A DNA stretch of 64,000 nucleotides, from NCBI RefSeq assembly GCF_900116225.1, contig NZ_FOZZ01000004.1, forward strand, positions 240,465-304,464, in the 5' to 3' direction. The first letter of the stretch is position 1, and every line of letters begins with the position of its first letter. The stretch comes from Sphingobacterium wenxiniae (GTDB taxonomy: Bacteria; Bacteroidota; Bacteroidia; Sphingobacteriales; Sphingobacteriaceae). Both the position numbers and the translations under genes were made by a program. This document shows, one piece after another, positions 36,208 to 43,829 of this stretch. The notes beneath the pieces were generated by a model, which had not been told where the DNA came from, searched no databases, and worked only from the letters and a program-made list of their open reading frames with translations.

Positions 36208-37035
36208 ATGAAGAAATTAATTTGGGTAATGCCGTTGTCGCTTTTATTCTTGTTGAGTGCATGTGGTGGTGGAAAATATGCTGCGACAGAGAAAGTCTAT
36301 AAGCAGAAATCAGAAGAATTTGCTCAACTGTATAGGGAAGCACCCGTAACAGGTCAGCTAGAAAAAATTGTGACTCCTGTGGAGAAAGAATGGGTTGCGT
36401 CTACCAACTTTGGTGTGCGCAAACCAAATTATGTCATGATTCACCATACTGCTCAGCAATCTTTGGATCAAACGGTAAAAACATTTCATAACATGAAAGT
36501 GGGCGTAAGTTCGCATTATGTGATAGGTCGGGATGGTAAGATTGTACAGATGGTCAACGACCTTTACCGTGGTCATCATGCCGGACTAGGAAAATGGGGA
36601 AATGATACGGATCTTAATTCTTCATCTATCGGGATTGAGTTAGACAATAACGGAACAACGGATCCTTGGCCCGAAGTACAGATTAATGCCTTAACTTCGT
36701 TGTTGTCCTATCTGAAAGAAACGTATAAGATTCCACAGGCGAACTTTATAGGCCATATGGACTATGCTCCCACGCGGAAGAACGATCCTTCACGTTTCCC
36801 GTGGAAAATATTGGCCGATCAAGGTTTTGGCTTCTGGCACGAAGAGAACTTAGAAACTCCTCCGGAGAGCTTTGACCCTAAATTGGCTCTGCGTATTATT
36901 GGTTATGACATCAAGAATCTTGATGCCGCCATTAAAGCCTTTAAGATACACTATATCCAACGTGACACTGACACGGCCACGCTGAATGAGGAGGATATGA
37001 AGATTCTATACGCAATATTTAAGAAGTATCTATAA
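36208..37035 (+). CDS. N-acetylmuramoyl-L-alanine amidase lipoprotein (second paralogue)
   Basis: A 275-aa lipoprotein: MKKLIWVMPLSLLFLLSAC gives a lipobox with Cys near residue 19. The amidase_2/PGRP domain (about 65-220) has zinc-site motifs VMIHHTAQQS and GHMDYAPTRKNDPSRFPW, plus SSHYVIGRDGKIVQMVND. It is a close paralogue of the amidase at 19894-20796 but shorter at the N-terminus. ATG 36208 was chosen over ATG 36202 and TTG 36190 because it begins the normal signal sequence. It has a full promoter and an unusual heptamer array in its predicted leader. Confidence 0.9.
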   Translation: MKKLIWVMPLSLLFLLSACGGGKYAATEKVYKQKSEEFAQLYREAPVTGQLEKIVTPVEKEWVASTNFGVRKPNYVMIHHTAQQSLDQTVKTFHNMKVGVSSHYVIGRDGKIVQMVNDLYRGHHAGLGKWGNDTDLNSSSIGIELDNNGTTDPWPEVQINALTSLLSYLKETYKIPQANFIGHMDYAPTRKNDPSRFPWKILADQGFGFWHEENLETPPESFDPKLALRIIGYDIKNLDAAIKAFKIHYIQRDTDTATLNEEDMKILYAIFKKYL

Positions 37036-37046
37036 AAAAATAAAAG

Positions 37047-37170
37047 AGGCGGTCTCAAAAGCCTTATCTGTCTGTCATCCTGAGCCTGTCGAAGGATAGA
37101 CAGACAGATAATCAATAAATTGTGTCTTTCGACTTCGCTCAAGGTGACAATTTATTGTACTTTTTAGACA
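37047..37170. repeat. Dispersed repeat element with imperfect terminal inverted repeats
   Basis: Outer arms GCGGTCT...AAAAG and CTTTTTAGACAGCCGC are nearly complementary. Inside are TGTCATCCTGAGCCTGTCGAAGGA and CTTTCGACTTCGCTCAAGGTGACA, the inverted halves of the common Bacteroidota intergenic repeat. It may also terminate the amidase and 437-aa gene transcripts, which converge here. Confidence 0.6.
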
Positions 37171-37179
37171 GCCGCTTTT

Positions 37180-38493
37180 TTATACGGTTTTTACAAATCG
37201 CTCATCATAGTTTTCGATATCCACGATATACCTGTTCTTGATTAAGAAATCAAATAAAGGTTTGGCTTCTTCGGAAACGGGCATATTCTGTGTAGTGACG
37301 ATTTCGCCGGTCTTGCGATCCAGATAAGGGTAAGCATACAGCTTAACATCTTTGCTGAACATCCCAGAGATATATGCAAGTAATTCTTTAGTATAATGTT
37401 CTTGATTGTAATTGCCACTATTGAAGATGTTCTTTAAGTTGGCTACGTTGGTTGCGATACCAACATTCTTTGGCTTAAAGTTTTTGACAAATTCTGCAAG
37501 GTGGTTATTTCTTCGGAAGTTGGACACGATGATGTTGTTGCCCGTTGAACAAAGGTATTCGGCCCGCTCTGCAAAGTATTGTAGATCTTCTTCTGTAATG
37601 TGACTGTCTTCGTCCAGCACATTTCCCATCAACACTTCAATCAGTACGATTGTGTCTTCGGGAAGAGCCCCTGTGTTCTTTTTGAACTGCTCTACAGCTA
37701 AGTTGAACAAGTCGAAGTTAGGATTTGATTTCTGGCGATATTTGGTACGGAGAATAATGATATTCTTTTTGTATAGGTAATCCTTGATTTGCGCAGCTTT
37801 ACCATCTGGTTTGAAGATAGCAGCCTTTGCGAAGCCTTTGGCTATTAGATAGAGATTAAGAAGTCGCTCATTTGCATTCGCGAATACAGGACCAGAAACT
37901 TTTACTAAATCAATCTCCACGGATCCAACCGAAAGGTTGTCCACCAGCGACTCGATCATAATTTGCGGATTTTCCGCATAATAATAAGCGGCAAAAATGA
38001 GGTTTACCCCCAAAATTCCTAAAACCTTGGATTGCAATCGGGAATCGCTATCCAGCAAACGGATGTGGATAATGATATCATTTACCGGGCCTCCGGTCTC
38101 ATGTTGAAAGCGGATACCTATCCAACCATGCGGATCGTTGGTTTTTGTAAAGTTAAGTGTCGTTACGGTATCGGCAAAAGCAAAGAATTTTCTACCCGTG
38201 TATTTTTCACCTTGGAGGCGTTCGGTAAGCAACTCAAATTCATGATTGAGCATTTTGGTCAGTCGTGTGCGGCTGACGTACCTTCCGGACTCCTCTTCTC
38301 CGTATATCGCATCGCTGAATGCCATATCATAAGCCGACATAGATTTAGCAATGGTGCCAGAAGCTGCTCCTGCGCCGAAGAAGTTACGAGCGACTTCCTG
38401 GCCAGCGCCGATTTCTGCAAATGTTCCGTAAATATCGGGATTGAGGTTTATTTTTAATGCTTTACGCTTGGTTTCAAAAATTTCTCTTGCCAT
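37180..38493 (-). CDS. Conserved protein of unknown function (437 aa)
   Basis: A 437-aa soluble protein with no signal peptide or membrane segment. Recognisable conserved-looking stretches are FAEIGAGQEVARNFFGAGAA (about residues 25-44), TLNFTKTNDPHGWIGIRFQ (about 112-130) and GVNLIFAAYY. Homologues across bacteria have been labelled TonB-dependent receptor or nicotinate-nucleotide adenylyltransferase, but the sequence shows neither a beta barrel nor a nucleotidyltransferase HxGH motif, so I assign no function. A perfect -7 box ends four bases before its ATG. Confidence 0.75.
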   Translation of the reverse strand: MAREIFETKRKALKINLNPDIYGTFAEIGAGQEVARNFFGAGAASGTIAKSMSAYDMAFSDAIYGEEESGRYVSRTRLTKMLNHEFELLTERLQGEKYTGRKFFAFADTVTTLNFTKTNDPHGWIGIRFQHETGGPVNDIIIHIRLLDSDSRLQSKVLGILGVNLIFAAYYYAENPQIMIESLVDNLSVGSVEIDLVKVSGPVFANANERLLNLYLIAKGFAKAAIFKPDGKAAQIKDYLYKKNIIILRTKYRQKSNPNFDLFNLAVEQFKKNTGALPEDTIVLIEVLMGNVLDEDSHITEEDLQYFAERAEYLCSTGNNIIVSNFRRNNHLAEFVKNFKPKNVGIATNVANLKNIFNSGNYNQEHYTKELLAYISGMFSKDVKLYAYPYLDRKTGEIVTTQNMPVSEEAKPLFDFLIKNRYIVDIENYDERFVKTV

Positions 38494-38497
38494 AGCG

Positions 38498-38505
38498 CAA
38501 AGGTA
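38498..38505 (-). promoter_or_regulatory. -7 box directly before the 437-aa gene
   Basis: Reads TACCTTTG on the minus strand; four bases (CGCT) separate it from the ATG at 38493. The predicted transcript is leaderless or nearly so. Confidence 0.5.
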
Positions 38506-38520
38506 CGAAAACAGTAGTAA

Positions 38521-38753
38521 TTAAATAGAGTTGAATATACTAAGAGTAGAAATATAGAACCCTACAAGAATAATGAGACTCAAAATGGTCACATGTAGAT
38601 TATTTTTGGCTTTTTTAAATGTTTCGACTCCAAATATGATACCTGTGGATAATACCATTAAGAGCTTAAGAATATTATCATAATGATATCGCTGTAGTTC
38701 GGTTCAGTATCCGTGCCGATGTACGTTGCTCTGAATTCGTAAAACTGCATCAT
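38521..38753 (-). pseudogene. Frameshifted small membrane protein gene
   Basis: Two frames on the minus strand join into one plausible protein. The first starts with ATG at 38753 (MMQFYEFRATYIGTDTEPN...) and stops at a TAA after about 31 codons. The other frame then continues with LMVLSTGIIFGVETFKKAKN, NLHVTILSLIILVGFYISTL and IFNSI to the stop at 38521. The second part is a Lys/Asn loop followed by a strong membrane helix. The 233-bp length is not a multiple of three. Degradation or a sequencing error are both possible; the family is not certain. Confidence 0.5.
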
Positions 38754-38976
38754 TTAAGCAAAACAAATATTTAATTAACTAGCAGAAAGATAGGCAGGAA
38801 AAACGGTCAAAAATTGTAAATATGTGCCAAAATTCAGCATATCGAAAAAATCTTTTGGCACGATTTTACAATTTTTTAGGGGGTTTTAGAGAGCATTATT
38901 AAGGTGAAAAACTGGGTTTAATCTGTATTAAACACTGTTTTTAGCTTGAATAACAGCTTAAAATATCAATAAACAA
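38754..38976. other. Intergenic stretch without a gene
   Basis: A+T-rich sequence between the frameshifted gene and the 21-bp array. No supported feature seen. Confidence 0.4.
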
Positions 38977-39291
38977 ACTCTAGAGTTTCTGTAGAAAACG
39001 CTACCTTTTTTGTCAGACACGCTAGCGTGTCTGACAAAAAAGGTAGCGTTTATCTTCTATAAGGTAGCTTTTGAAACAGGCGCTCTAGCTTTTCGGACAG
39101 AGAAGGTAATATTTCTTTTGCGAACGTTAGCGTTTGGGACCTACTCCCTAGTGTTTTCAACAGAAAAGGTAGTTGTTCTATTAAAAACGTTAACGTTTTA
39201 GCTCTACACGCTAACTTTTCGAACGCAAAAGGTAGGGCTTTTGCTGTAAACGCTAGCGTCTGCATTGTACTGGCTAGCTGTTCTAATGGAA
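38977..39291. repeat. Array of fifteen 21-bp units
   Basis: Fifteen consecutive units, each exactly 21 bp, share the left part A(C/A)G(C/G)TAGCGTTTT and a variable right part usually ending in A. Three groups from 39103 on repeat with a 63-bp super-period (unit types AAGGTAG, ACGTTAGCG, then CTAG/CTAA). In one plus-strand frame (38995-39201) and one minus-strand frame (39052-39310) the array reads as a heptad repeat with Leu/Val-Ala/Thr-Phe every seven residues. Neither frame has an ATG or good start context. Coding and protein-binding roles are both open. Confidence 0.85.
38996..39051. repeat. 56-bp perfect palindrome inside the 21-bp array
   Basis: Arms of 28 bp with no spacer: AAACGCTACCTTTTTTGTCA... 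reads identically on both strands, centred at GCT|AGC (39023/39024). It spans units 2-4 of the array and could extrude as a cruciform or form a long RNA hairpin. Confidence 0.9.
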
Positions 39292-39358
39292 GAGCCCATG
39301 TGTCCAGCAAATCTCCTATCCCGTTGTTTTGTGAAAAAGGCTAGACAAACTCAGCCTG

Positions 39359-39456
39359 AAATTGTCAAGGATAAACATGTCGCTTCAATGTTGCATCAGC
39401 CCCACAAGCCCAGAATGACAATTAGGATGCCTTCTGTTTCATAATGCACAACGGGT
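39359..39456. repeat. Dispersed intergenic repeat remnant (minus orientation)
   Basis: Has outer ATTGTCA/TGACAAT inverted ends (39361-39420). On the minus strand it carries CCGTTGTGCATTATGAAA, matching the element after cdsA at 9384-9455 except one base. Confidence 0.5.
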
Positions 39457-39629
39457 TATTTTTTATTTTTTTCTTGCTTAAAGAACTGTCCAATTAATAT
39501 AGAGGCACATAGTACCAACAGGGATATGTAAAAATATTTCATTTCTTTTTCCCCTTCTTTATAGGGTAAAAAGTAGATAGTCGCTATAAACGAGATGATG
39601 CAAATTGATGATAATATAAGTCTGTTCAA
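39456..39629 (-). CDS. 57-aa small membrane protein, TTG start (putative)
   Basis: A minus-strand frame of 58 codons starting at TTG 39629. It has a first hydrophobic helix (about residues 3-22, LILSSICIISFIATIYFL), a short charged loop (YKEGEKEMK) and a second helix (about 31-48), then a basic tail QEKNKK. The two-helix hairpin topology is plausible for a real small membrane protein. There is no ATG for the full length (an internal ATG would keep only the second helix). A perfect 17-bp hairpin lies directly upstream. Confidence 0.4.
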   Translation of the reverse strand: MNRLILSSICIISFIATIYFLPYKEGEKEMKYFYISLLVLCASILIGQFFKQEKNKK

Positions 39630-39633
39630 TTAT

Positions 39634-39677
39634 TAACTATTTTCTTTAGATTAAAAAATCTCTAAAGAAAATAGTTA
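39634..39677. repeat. Perfect 17-bp inverted repeat
   Basis: TAACTATTTTCTTTAGA and its complement separated by 10 bases (TTAAAAAATC). It sits immediately upstream of the putative 57-aa gene; no function can be assigned. Confidence 0.7.
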
Positions 39678-39883
39678 TGCCATCTTAAAAAAATGAATAA
39701 ATCGCGAGAAAAGTTAGTCTGTAGCGGACTTCCTTTTTCTTCTTTCTATACTCAACTTTTGAGCTAAAATCCCTAAAACACAAACGCCTGTACTATACAA
39801 AAATGATTTTAGCTCTATTATAACCTTCGTAAGCAGGTCGCGATGCTTGTTTTGTTAGAAAAACTTGGAGAGAGTGAAAAAAG
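39678..39883. other. Intergenic stretch without a gene
   Basis: A+T-rich sequence between the 39634-39677 hairpin and the NUDIX terminator. Contains a loose inverted pair around TTTTGAGCTAAAAT and ATTTTAGCTCT; nothing else supported. Confidence 0.4.
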
Positions 39884-39908
39884 ATGGGCTTGCCTAAAGC
39901 AAGCCCAT
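39884..39908 (-). terminator. Intrinsic terminator overlapping the NUDIX stop codon
   Basis: Stem ATGGGCTTGC/GCAAGCCCAT with a 5-base loop containing the TAG stop; on the minus strand it is followed by CTTTTTT. The last codons of the NUDIX gene form the 5' arm. Confidence 0.8.
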
Positions 39909-40436
39909 TTTCTGTAAGGTATAAAACAAAGCTGAAGTATGCAGTGCCTGACCAATTTTGTTGTCAAATAAAAACTGCTTTGCTTCCTCAATGCTCATTT
40001 CGACAACTTCAATGTCCTCTCCCTCGTCCAGTTCCTGATCTTTTACTTTTTTACCGCCTTGCAAGAGGTAGGTATAGGTCAGGTTGCCGGAAGTGGCGGG
40101 GTTGGCATAGAGCTCGCAGATGTATTCAATGGAGTCAAAGGCGTAGCCGGTTTCTTCCAGCAACTCGCGCCGGGCAGCGTCAGTCGGGTCTTCGCCCACT
40201 TCTACCACTCCCGCTGGAAGCTCTACCATGATGTGCCCCGCTCCATGCCTATATTGCTTGACAAACAGGATAGTCTGCTGCTCGGTAATACCGATCATGT
40301 TTACCCATGTCGGGTACTCCAACACATAATATTCTTCCTTGATATTGCCATTGGGCAGCTGCAGCTTGTCTACACGTAAAGTTGCCCAAGGCTTTTGGAT
40401 AATGTATTTAGAATCTAATAATGTCCACTTCTGCAT
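39894..40436 (-). CDS. NUDIX hydrolase, ADP-ribose pyrophosphatase-like
   Basis: A 180-aa NUDIX protein. The box GVVEVGEDPTDAARRELLEE followed by TGYAF (about residues 75-100) matches GX5EX7REUXEEXGU with all catalytic glutamates present. The preceding QTILFVKQYRHGAGHIMVELPAG is typical of the ADP-ribose pyrophosphatase subgroup, which splits ADP-ribose to AMP and ribose 5-phosphate. It starts 10 bp downstream of the phosphosugar mutase, in the same operon. Substrate is by subgroup resemblance only. Confidence 0.88.
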   Translation of the reverse strand: MQKWTLLDSKYIIQKPWATLRVDKLQLPNGNIKEEYYVLEYPTWVNMIGITEQQTILFVKQYRHGAGHIMVELPAGVVEVGEDPTDAARRELLEETGYAFDSIEYICELYANPATSGNLTYTYLLQGGKKVKDQELDEGEDIEVVEMSIEEAKQFLFDNKIGQALHTSALFYTLQKMGLL

Positions 40437-40446
40437 TTTAGAACCT

Positions 40447-42183
40447 TTAGTCTTTTACGATGTCTGCCATAATGCGCTGCACCTTTGTTTCCAGAACAGC
40501 CAGCGTTGACTCATAATCTGCTTTGCTGTTTAGGTTCTCTTTTACAGAGCAATAGAACTTGATTTTTGGCTCGGTGCCAGATGGCCTTGCCGAAATTACA
40601 TCGCCGTCTACCGTGATAAATTGTAATACATCAGACTTTGGCAAATCAATGGCCGAACTTTCCTGTGTCGCCACTACATGTGCCTGGCTGTTTTGGTAAT
40701 CGCGGATTTCTTTCACGGCAATGCCACCCAAAGATTGTGGCGGATTTGCGCGTAAATCCGCCATCATCTGCTTGATTTCATCTGCTCCAGCTTTGCCTTT
40801 TTTTGTTAACGAAATCAATTTTTCGTGATAGAAGCCATAATTGGTATATAGGTCTTGCAACACGTCAAATAAAGACTTGCCCTGACTTTTGAAATAAGCA
40901 GTCATCTCCGCGATGAAAGCACAGGAATTGACCGCATCCTTATCCCGAACCAAGTCCCCAACCAAGAAACCGTAGCTTTCTTCTCCACCGACCAGGTAAG
41001 TCGCTTTTCCTTCCAGGTTAGTCATAATCTCACCGATGTATTTGAAACCGGTAAGAACCTCGTAGCTATCAACGCTAAATGAGGTGGCGATATCGCTGAT
41101 TAAATTGGTGGTTACAATTGTCTTGACCACGAAATTACTGTTTGTAAGTTCTCCTTTCCCCTTTTTAGCAGACAAGACATAATAGGTCAGTAAGCTACCG
41201 ATTTGGTTCCCGTTGAGGAGCTGAAATTCTCCTTTATGGTTTTTTACGGCTACACCAACACGATCCGCATCTGGATCGGTTGCCATCACAACATCTGCAT
41301 CGAGCTCTTGTCCACGCTTAACCGCCATAGACATTGCCTCTTGCTCTTCCGGGTTTGGATAAACTACTGTTGGGAAGTTACCATCCGGTTTGGATTGCTC
41401 CTCTACCAAGTTGATATTGGTGAAGCCCCAAGCTTCAAGCACTTTAGGAACAATGATGCCCGTTCCGTGAATCGGCGAAAACACAATTTTTAAGTCCCGT
41501 TGTGCGGTCACCGCTTCGGGATGTATGGATAGATTTTTGTTGGCGTCGATATAGATTTGATCGAAATCTTCTTTCACTATACTGATGTTGGCCTCGTCGC
41601 GGTCAAATTTGATTTCGGATACCGATTGAATAGCATACACCTCCGTAATCACATTCTTATCGTGTGGTGCAGCCAGTTGTCCACCATCGCTTCCGTAAGC
41701 CTTGTAACCGTTGTATTCTTTAGGGTTATGTGAAGCGGTTAGCATCACCCCTCCCTGACAGCCGAAATGACGAACAGCAAAAGACAACATCGGTGTTGGG
41801 CGTAGCTGCTCGAATAGGTACACATGTATGCCGTTGGCAGAAAACACATCAGCCACCAAATGCCCGAAGCTCTGTGAGTTGTTGCGGCTATCGTAAGAGA
41901 CCGCGACTTTTATAGACTGACCCGGAAACTGCTTTTTCAGATAATTTGCGAATCCTTGCGTCGCTTTACCAATCGTGTATTTGTTCATACGGTTGGAACC
42001 AATGCCCATAATACCACGTAAACCTCCAGTGCCAAATTCCAACTCCTTGTAAAAGGAATCGATAAGCTCGGTTTCTTGATTTTCGTCTATTAATCGCTGA
42101 GCTTCTGCAACCGTTTCACTATCATAATCTTTTGTTAACCACTGATTGATACGACCTTGGGTTTCTTTATCAATATTCGACAT
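40447..42183 (-). CDS. Phospho-sugar mutase (phosphoglucomutase/phosphomannomutase)
   Basis: A 578-aa alpha-D-phosphohexomutase. The phosphoserine loop is TASHNPKEYNGYKAYG (about residues 149-164), the metal loop DPDADRVGVAV (about 307-317), the sugar loop GGEESYGFLVG (about 398-408) and the phosphate loop RPSGTEPKIKFY (about 533-544). N-terminal GTGGLRGIMGIGSNRMN is typical of the long PGM2-like bacterial group, which interconverts hexose (or pentose) 1- and 6-(5-)phosphates. First gene of a two-gene operon with the NUDIX hydrolase. Confidence 0.93.
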   Translation of the reverse strand: MSNIDKETQGRINQWLTKDYDSETVAEAQRLIDENQETELIDSFYKELEFGTGGLRGIMGIGSNRMNKYTIGKATQGFANYLKKQFPGQSIKVAVSYDSRNNSQSFGHLVADVFSANGIHVYLFEQLRPTPMLSFAVRHFGCQGGVMLTASHNPKEYNGYKAYGSDGGQLAAPHDKNVITEVYAIQSVSEIKFDRDEANISIVKEDFDQIYIDANKNLSIHPEAVTAQRDLKIVFSPIHGTGIIVPKVLEAWGFTNINLVEEQSKPDGNFPTVVYPNPEEQEAMSMAVKRGQELDADVVMATDPDADRVGVAVKNHKGEFQLLNGNQIGSLLTYYVLSAKKGKGELTNSNFVVKTIVTTNLISDIATSFSVDSYEVLTGFKYIGEIMTNLEGKATYLVGGEESYGFLVGDLVRDKDAVNSCAFIAEMTAYFKSQGKSLFDVLQDLYTNYGFYHEKLISLTKKGKAGADEIKQMMADLRANPPQSLGGIAVKEIRDYQNSQAHVVATQESSAIDLPKSDVLQFITVDGDVISARPSGTEPKIKFYCSVKENLNSKADYESTLAVLETKVQRIMADIVKD

Positions 42184-42334
42184 AAGGTAATTAATTATAT
42201 TGCTTTTGTGTCTGGTTTATATAACCTAATAAAGTTACTTCTTCACGACTAAGATAAATTTTATTTTCCAATAAATTAGTGTTGGGAATATACCACTCTA
42301 CAATATTTTTTGAAAATTCTGCGGATACGGAGCT

Positions 42335-42958
42335 TTAGGCGTCACACCAGCCGTAGGCTCTGTCTAGGACAATGACATACCATGCTCCCTCATATTTCTT
42401 AACATGAAAAACAAGGTTTTCATTGACGGTTAGAATAATGCGATATGTATCTTTCTCTAATTCTTTGATTTGGGCAACTTCGGCAGCGGACACATTTTCA
42501 AATTCTTGTCGAAAGATAGCTATCGTCGTCAATTGATTTGCGGTTGCGGTCGTGTCGGCAAAGAAGCCCAGTTTATCCCATTTCTCACTTCCGCAATCAA
42601 ATACTGGAAGCTTTTCAAAGGTCAATGTATAATCGTTTTGAAAAGTGGTGTATGGGAAGTGATTTGGCACGGGGTTGCTAAAATCAATACGGCTTACGTG
42701 CGCATAAACATCAGAAGCACCGGGGCGATAGATGATGTAAAGGCCTAAGTCGGGATGTATTAATGCGTTCACCTTATCGTTGTCTTGGGAGATGTACGCA
42801 CGGGCGAAGCGTGTGATAACCTCCGGAAGCTGTTGGGTTTGTTCGAAAGTGGCGATGCTATCCGCGGCATCTTTGTTGTCCTCATTTTTTTTTGATGAAG
42901 AGTTACAAGAAACAGCAAATATGCTGGAGATAAGGAGTGTCCAAAGAAGTTTTTTCAT
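42335..42958 (-). CDS. Hypothetical lipoprotein (207 aa)
   Basis: A 207-aa lipoprotein: MKKLLWTLLISSIFAVSC gives a lipobox with Cys near residue 18, followed by a Ser/Lys/Asp linker. The mature domain (about 45-207) mixes strands and helices and contains FARAYISQDNDKVNALIHPDLG and a terminal VKKYEGAWYVIVLDRAYGWCDA, resembling NTF2-like/SnoaL-type folds. No specific function. It lies 6 bp after the enoyl-CoA isomerase gene, so the two are probably co-transcribed. Confidence 0.65.
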   Translation of the reverse strand: MKKLLWTLLISSIFAVSCNSSSKKNEDNKDAADSIATFEQTQQLPEVITRFARAYISQDNDKVNALIHPDLGLYIIYRPGASDVYAHVSRIDFSNPVPNHFPYTTFQNDYTLTFEKLPVFDCGSEKWDKLGFFADTTATANQLTTIAIFRQEFENVSAAEVAQIKELEKDTYRIILTVNENLVFHVKKYEGAWYVIVLDRAYGWCDA

Positions 42959-42964
42959 AGTTTC

Positions 42965-43735
42965 TTATGCTTTCTTTTGTGTCAGGTTGTCGATGATTGT
43001 TTTTAAGATACTGCGCGTGGAGGGCTTCCACCACTGCTCCAACATCTGTTGTGCAGCAAGGGCTTTGTCTTGCTGTATCTCCTGTAGCAATGCTTTACGA
43101 AGATTGTTTTTGGTGGTGGCCCAGGCATTCTTTTCAAACTGCATGAAAGCTTTAGCTTTCTGTGTGGCAACAGTGTGAATGCGATTTGCGGGTACAACTT
43201 CGTCAACAAGATGAATCAACAAAGCTTCGGAGGGCGAGAAAAGTTTTCCGGCCAAGAGGCTTCTGTAAGCTTCTGCCTGACCTATCCAAAGGCTATATAA
43301 GGAGAATATGCTGGTTGGTACGGGAACACCTATAGCAACCTCATTTAGACCAAAAATGTACTGTCCTTCTGCCATCACGCGATAATCACAACAGATGGCT
43401 AACACACAACCTCCGGCAGGAGAATGTCCAGTAACAGAAGCAATAAGTGGCTTGGGAAAAGCGATGAGGTCGTAGATTAAATCCAGAAAACGTTCCCAGA
43501 ACCGACGTATGGTTTCTTCGTCATAGTCGTATAAAGTGATGAGATCTAATCCAGAGGAGAAAAAGCCTTCGTTGCCATGCAATATGACCGCCTCAACGGA
43601 CGGGCTCTCTTTTGCTTCTTTCATCTCCGTAATCAACTCGTCTACCATTTCGAGGTTTAATGCGTTGGAACGCCCCCGACTTAGACCTATATAAGCAATG
43701 TGGTCGGTGGTTTGTGTCTTGATAAATTCCCTCAT
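42965..43735 (-). CDS. Enoyl-CoA hydratase/isomerase family protein, isomerase-like
   Basis: A 256-aa crotonase-fold protein. The oxyanion-hole segments are ILHGNEGFFSSGLDLITL (about residues 50-67) and SVTGHSPAGGCVLAICCDYRV (about 99-119). GLNEVAIGVPVPTSIFSL (about 127-144) has the single glutamate pattern of mitochondrial-type delta3,delta2-enoyl-CoA isomerase, and the second hydratase glutamate is not evident. It would shift double bonds during unsaturated fatty-acid oxidation. No other beta-oxidation gene is adjacent; a lipoprotein gene follows. Confidence 0.8.
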   Translation of the reverse strand: MREFIKTQTTDHIAYIGLSRGRSNALNLEMVDELITEMKEAKESPSVEAVILHGNEGFFSSGLDLITLYDYDEETIRRFWERFLDLIYDLIAFPKPLIASVTGHSPAGGCVLAICCDYRVMAEGQYIFGLNEVAIGVPVPTSIFSLYSLWIGQAEAYRSLLAGKLFSPSEALLIHLVDEVVPANRIHTVATQKAKAFMQFEKNAWATTKNNLRKALLQEIQQDKALAAQQMLEQWWKPSTRSILKTIIDNLTQKKA

Positions 43736-43829
43736 ATTATAATACCTTTATAAAAGTTGATTGTGGAAAAATACGTAAAAAAACATCAATATCATATATA
43801 ACGAAGGTTTAACGTTTAAATTTTTTGAT

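Noticed and set aside
38977..39291. CRISPR array
   Set aside because: Units are contiguous with a drifting core and no constant repeat/unique spacer alternation; no cas genes nearby.
38995..39310. Open frames on both strands across the 21-bp array, as protein-coding genes
   Set aside because: Both need TTG starts without clear ribosome-binding context, and repeats of 21 bp keep frames open by arithmetic. Kept as a repeat with coding left open.
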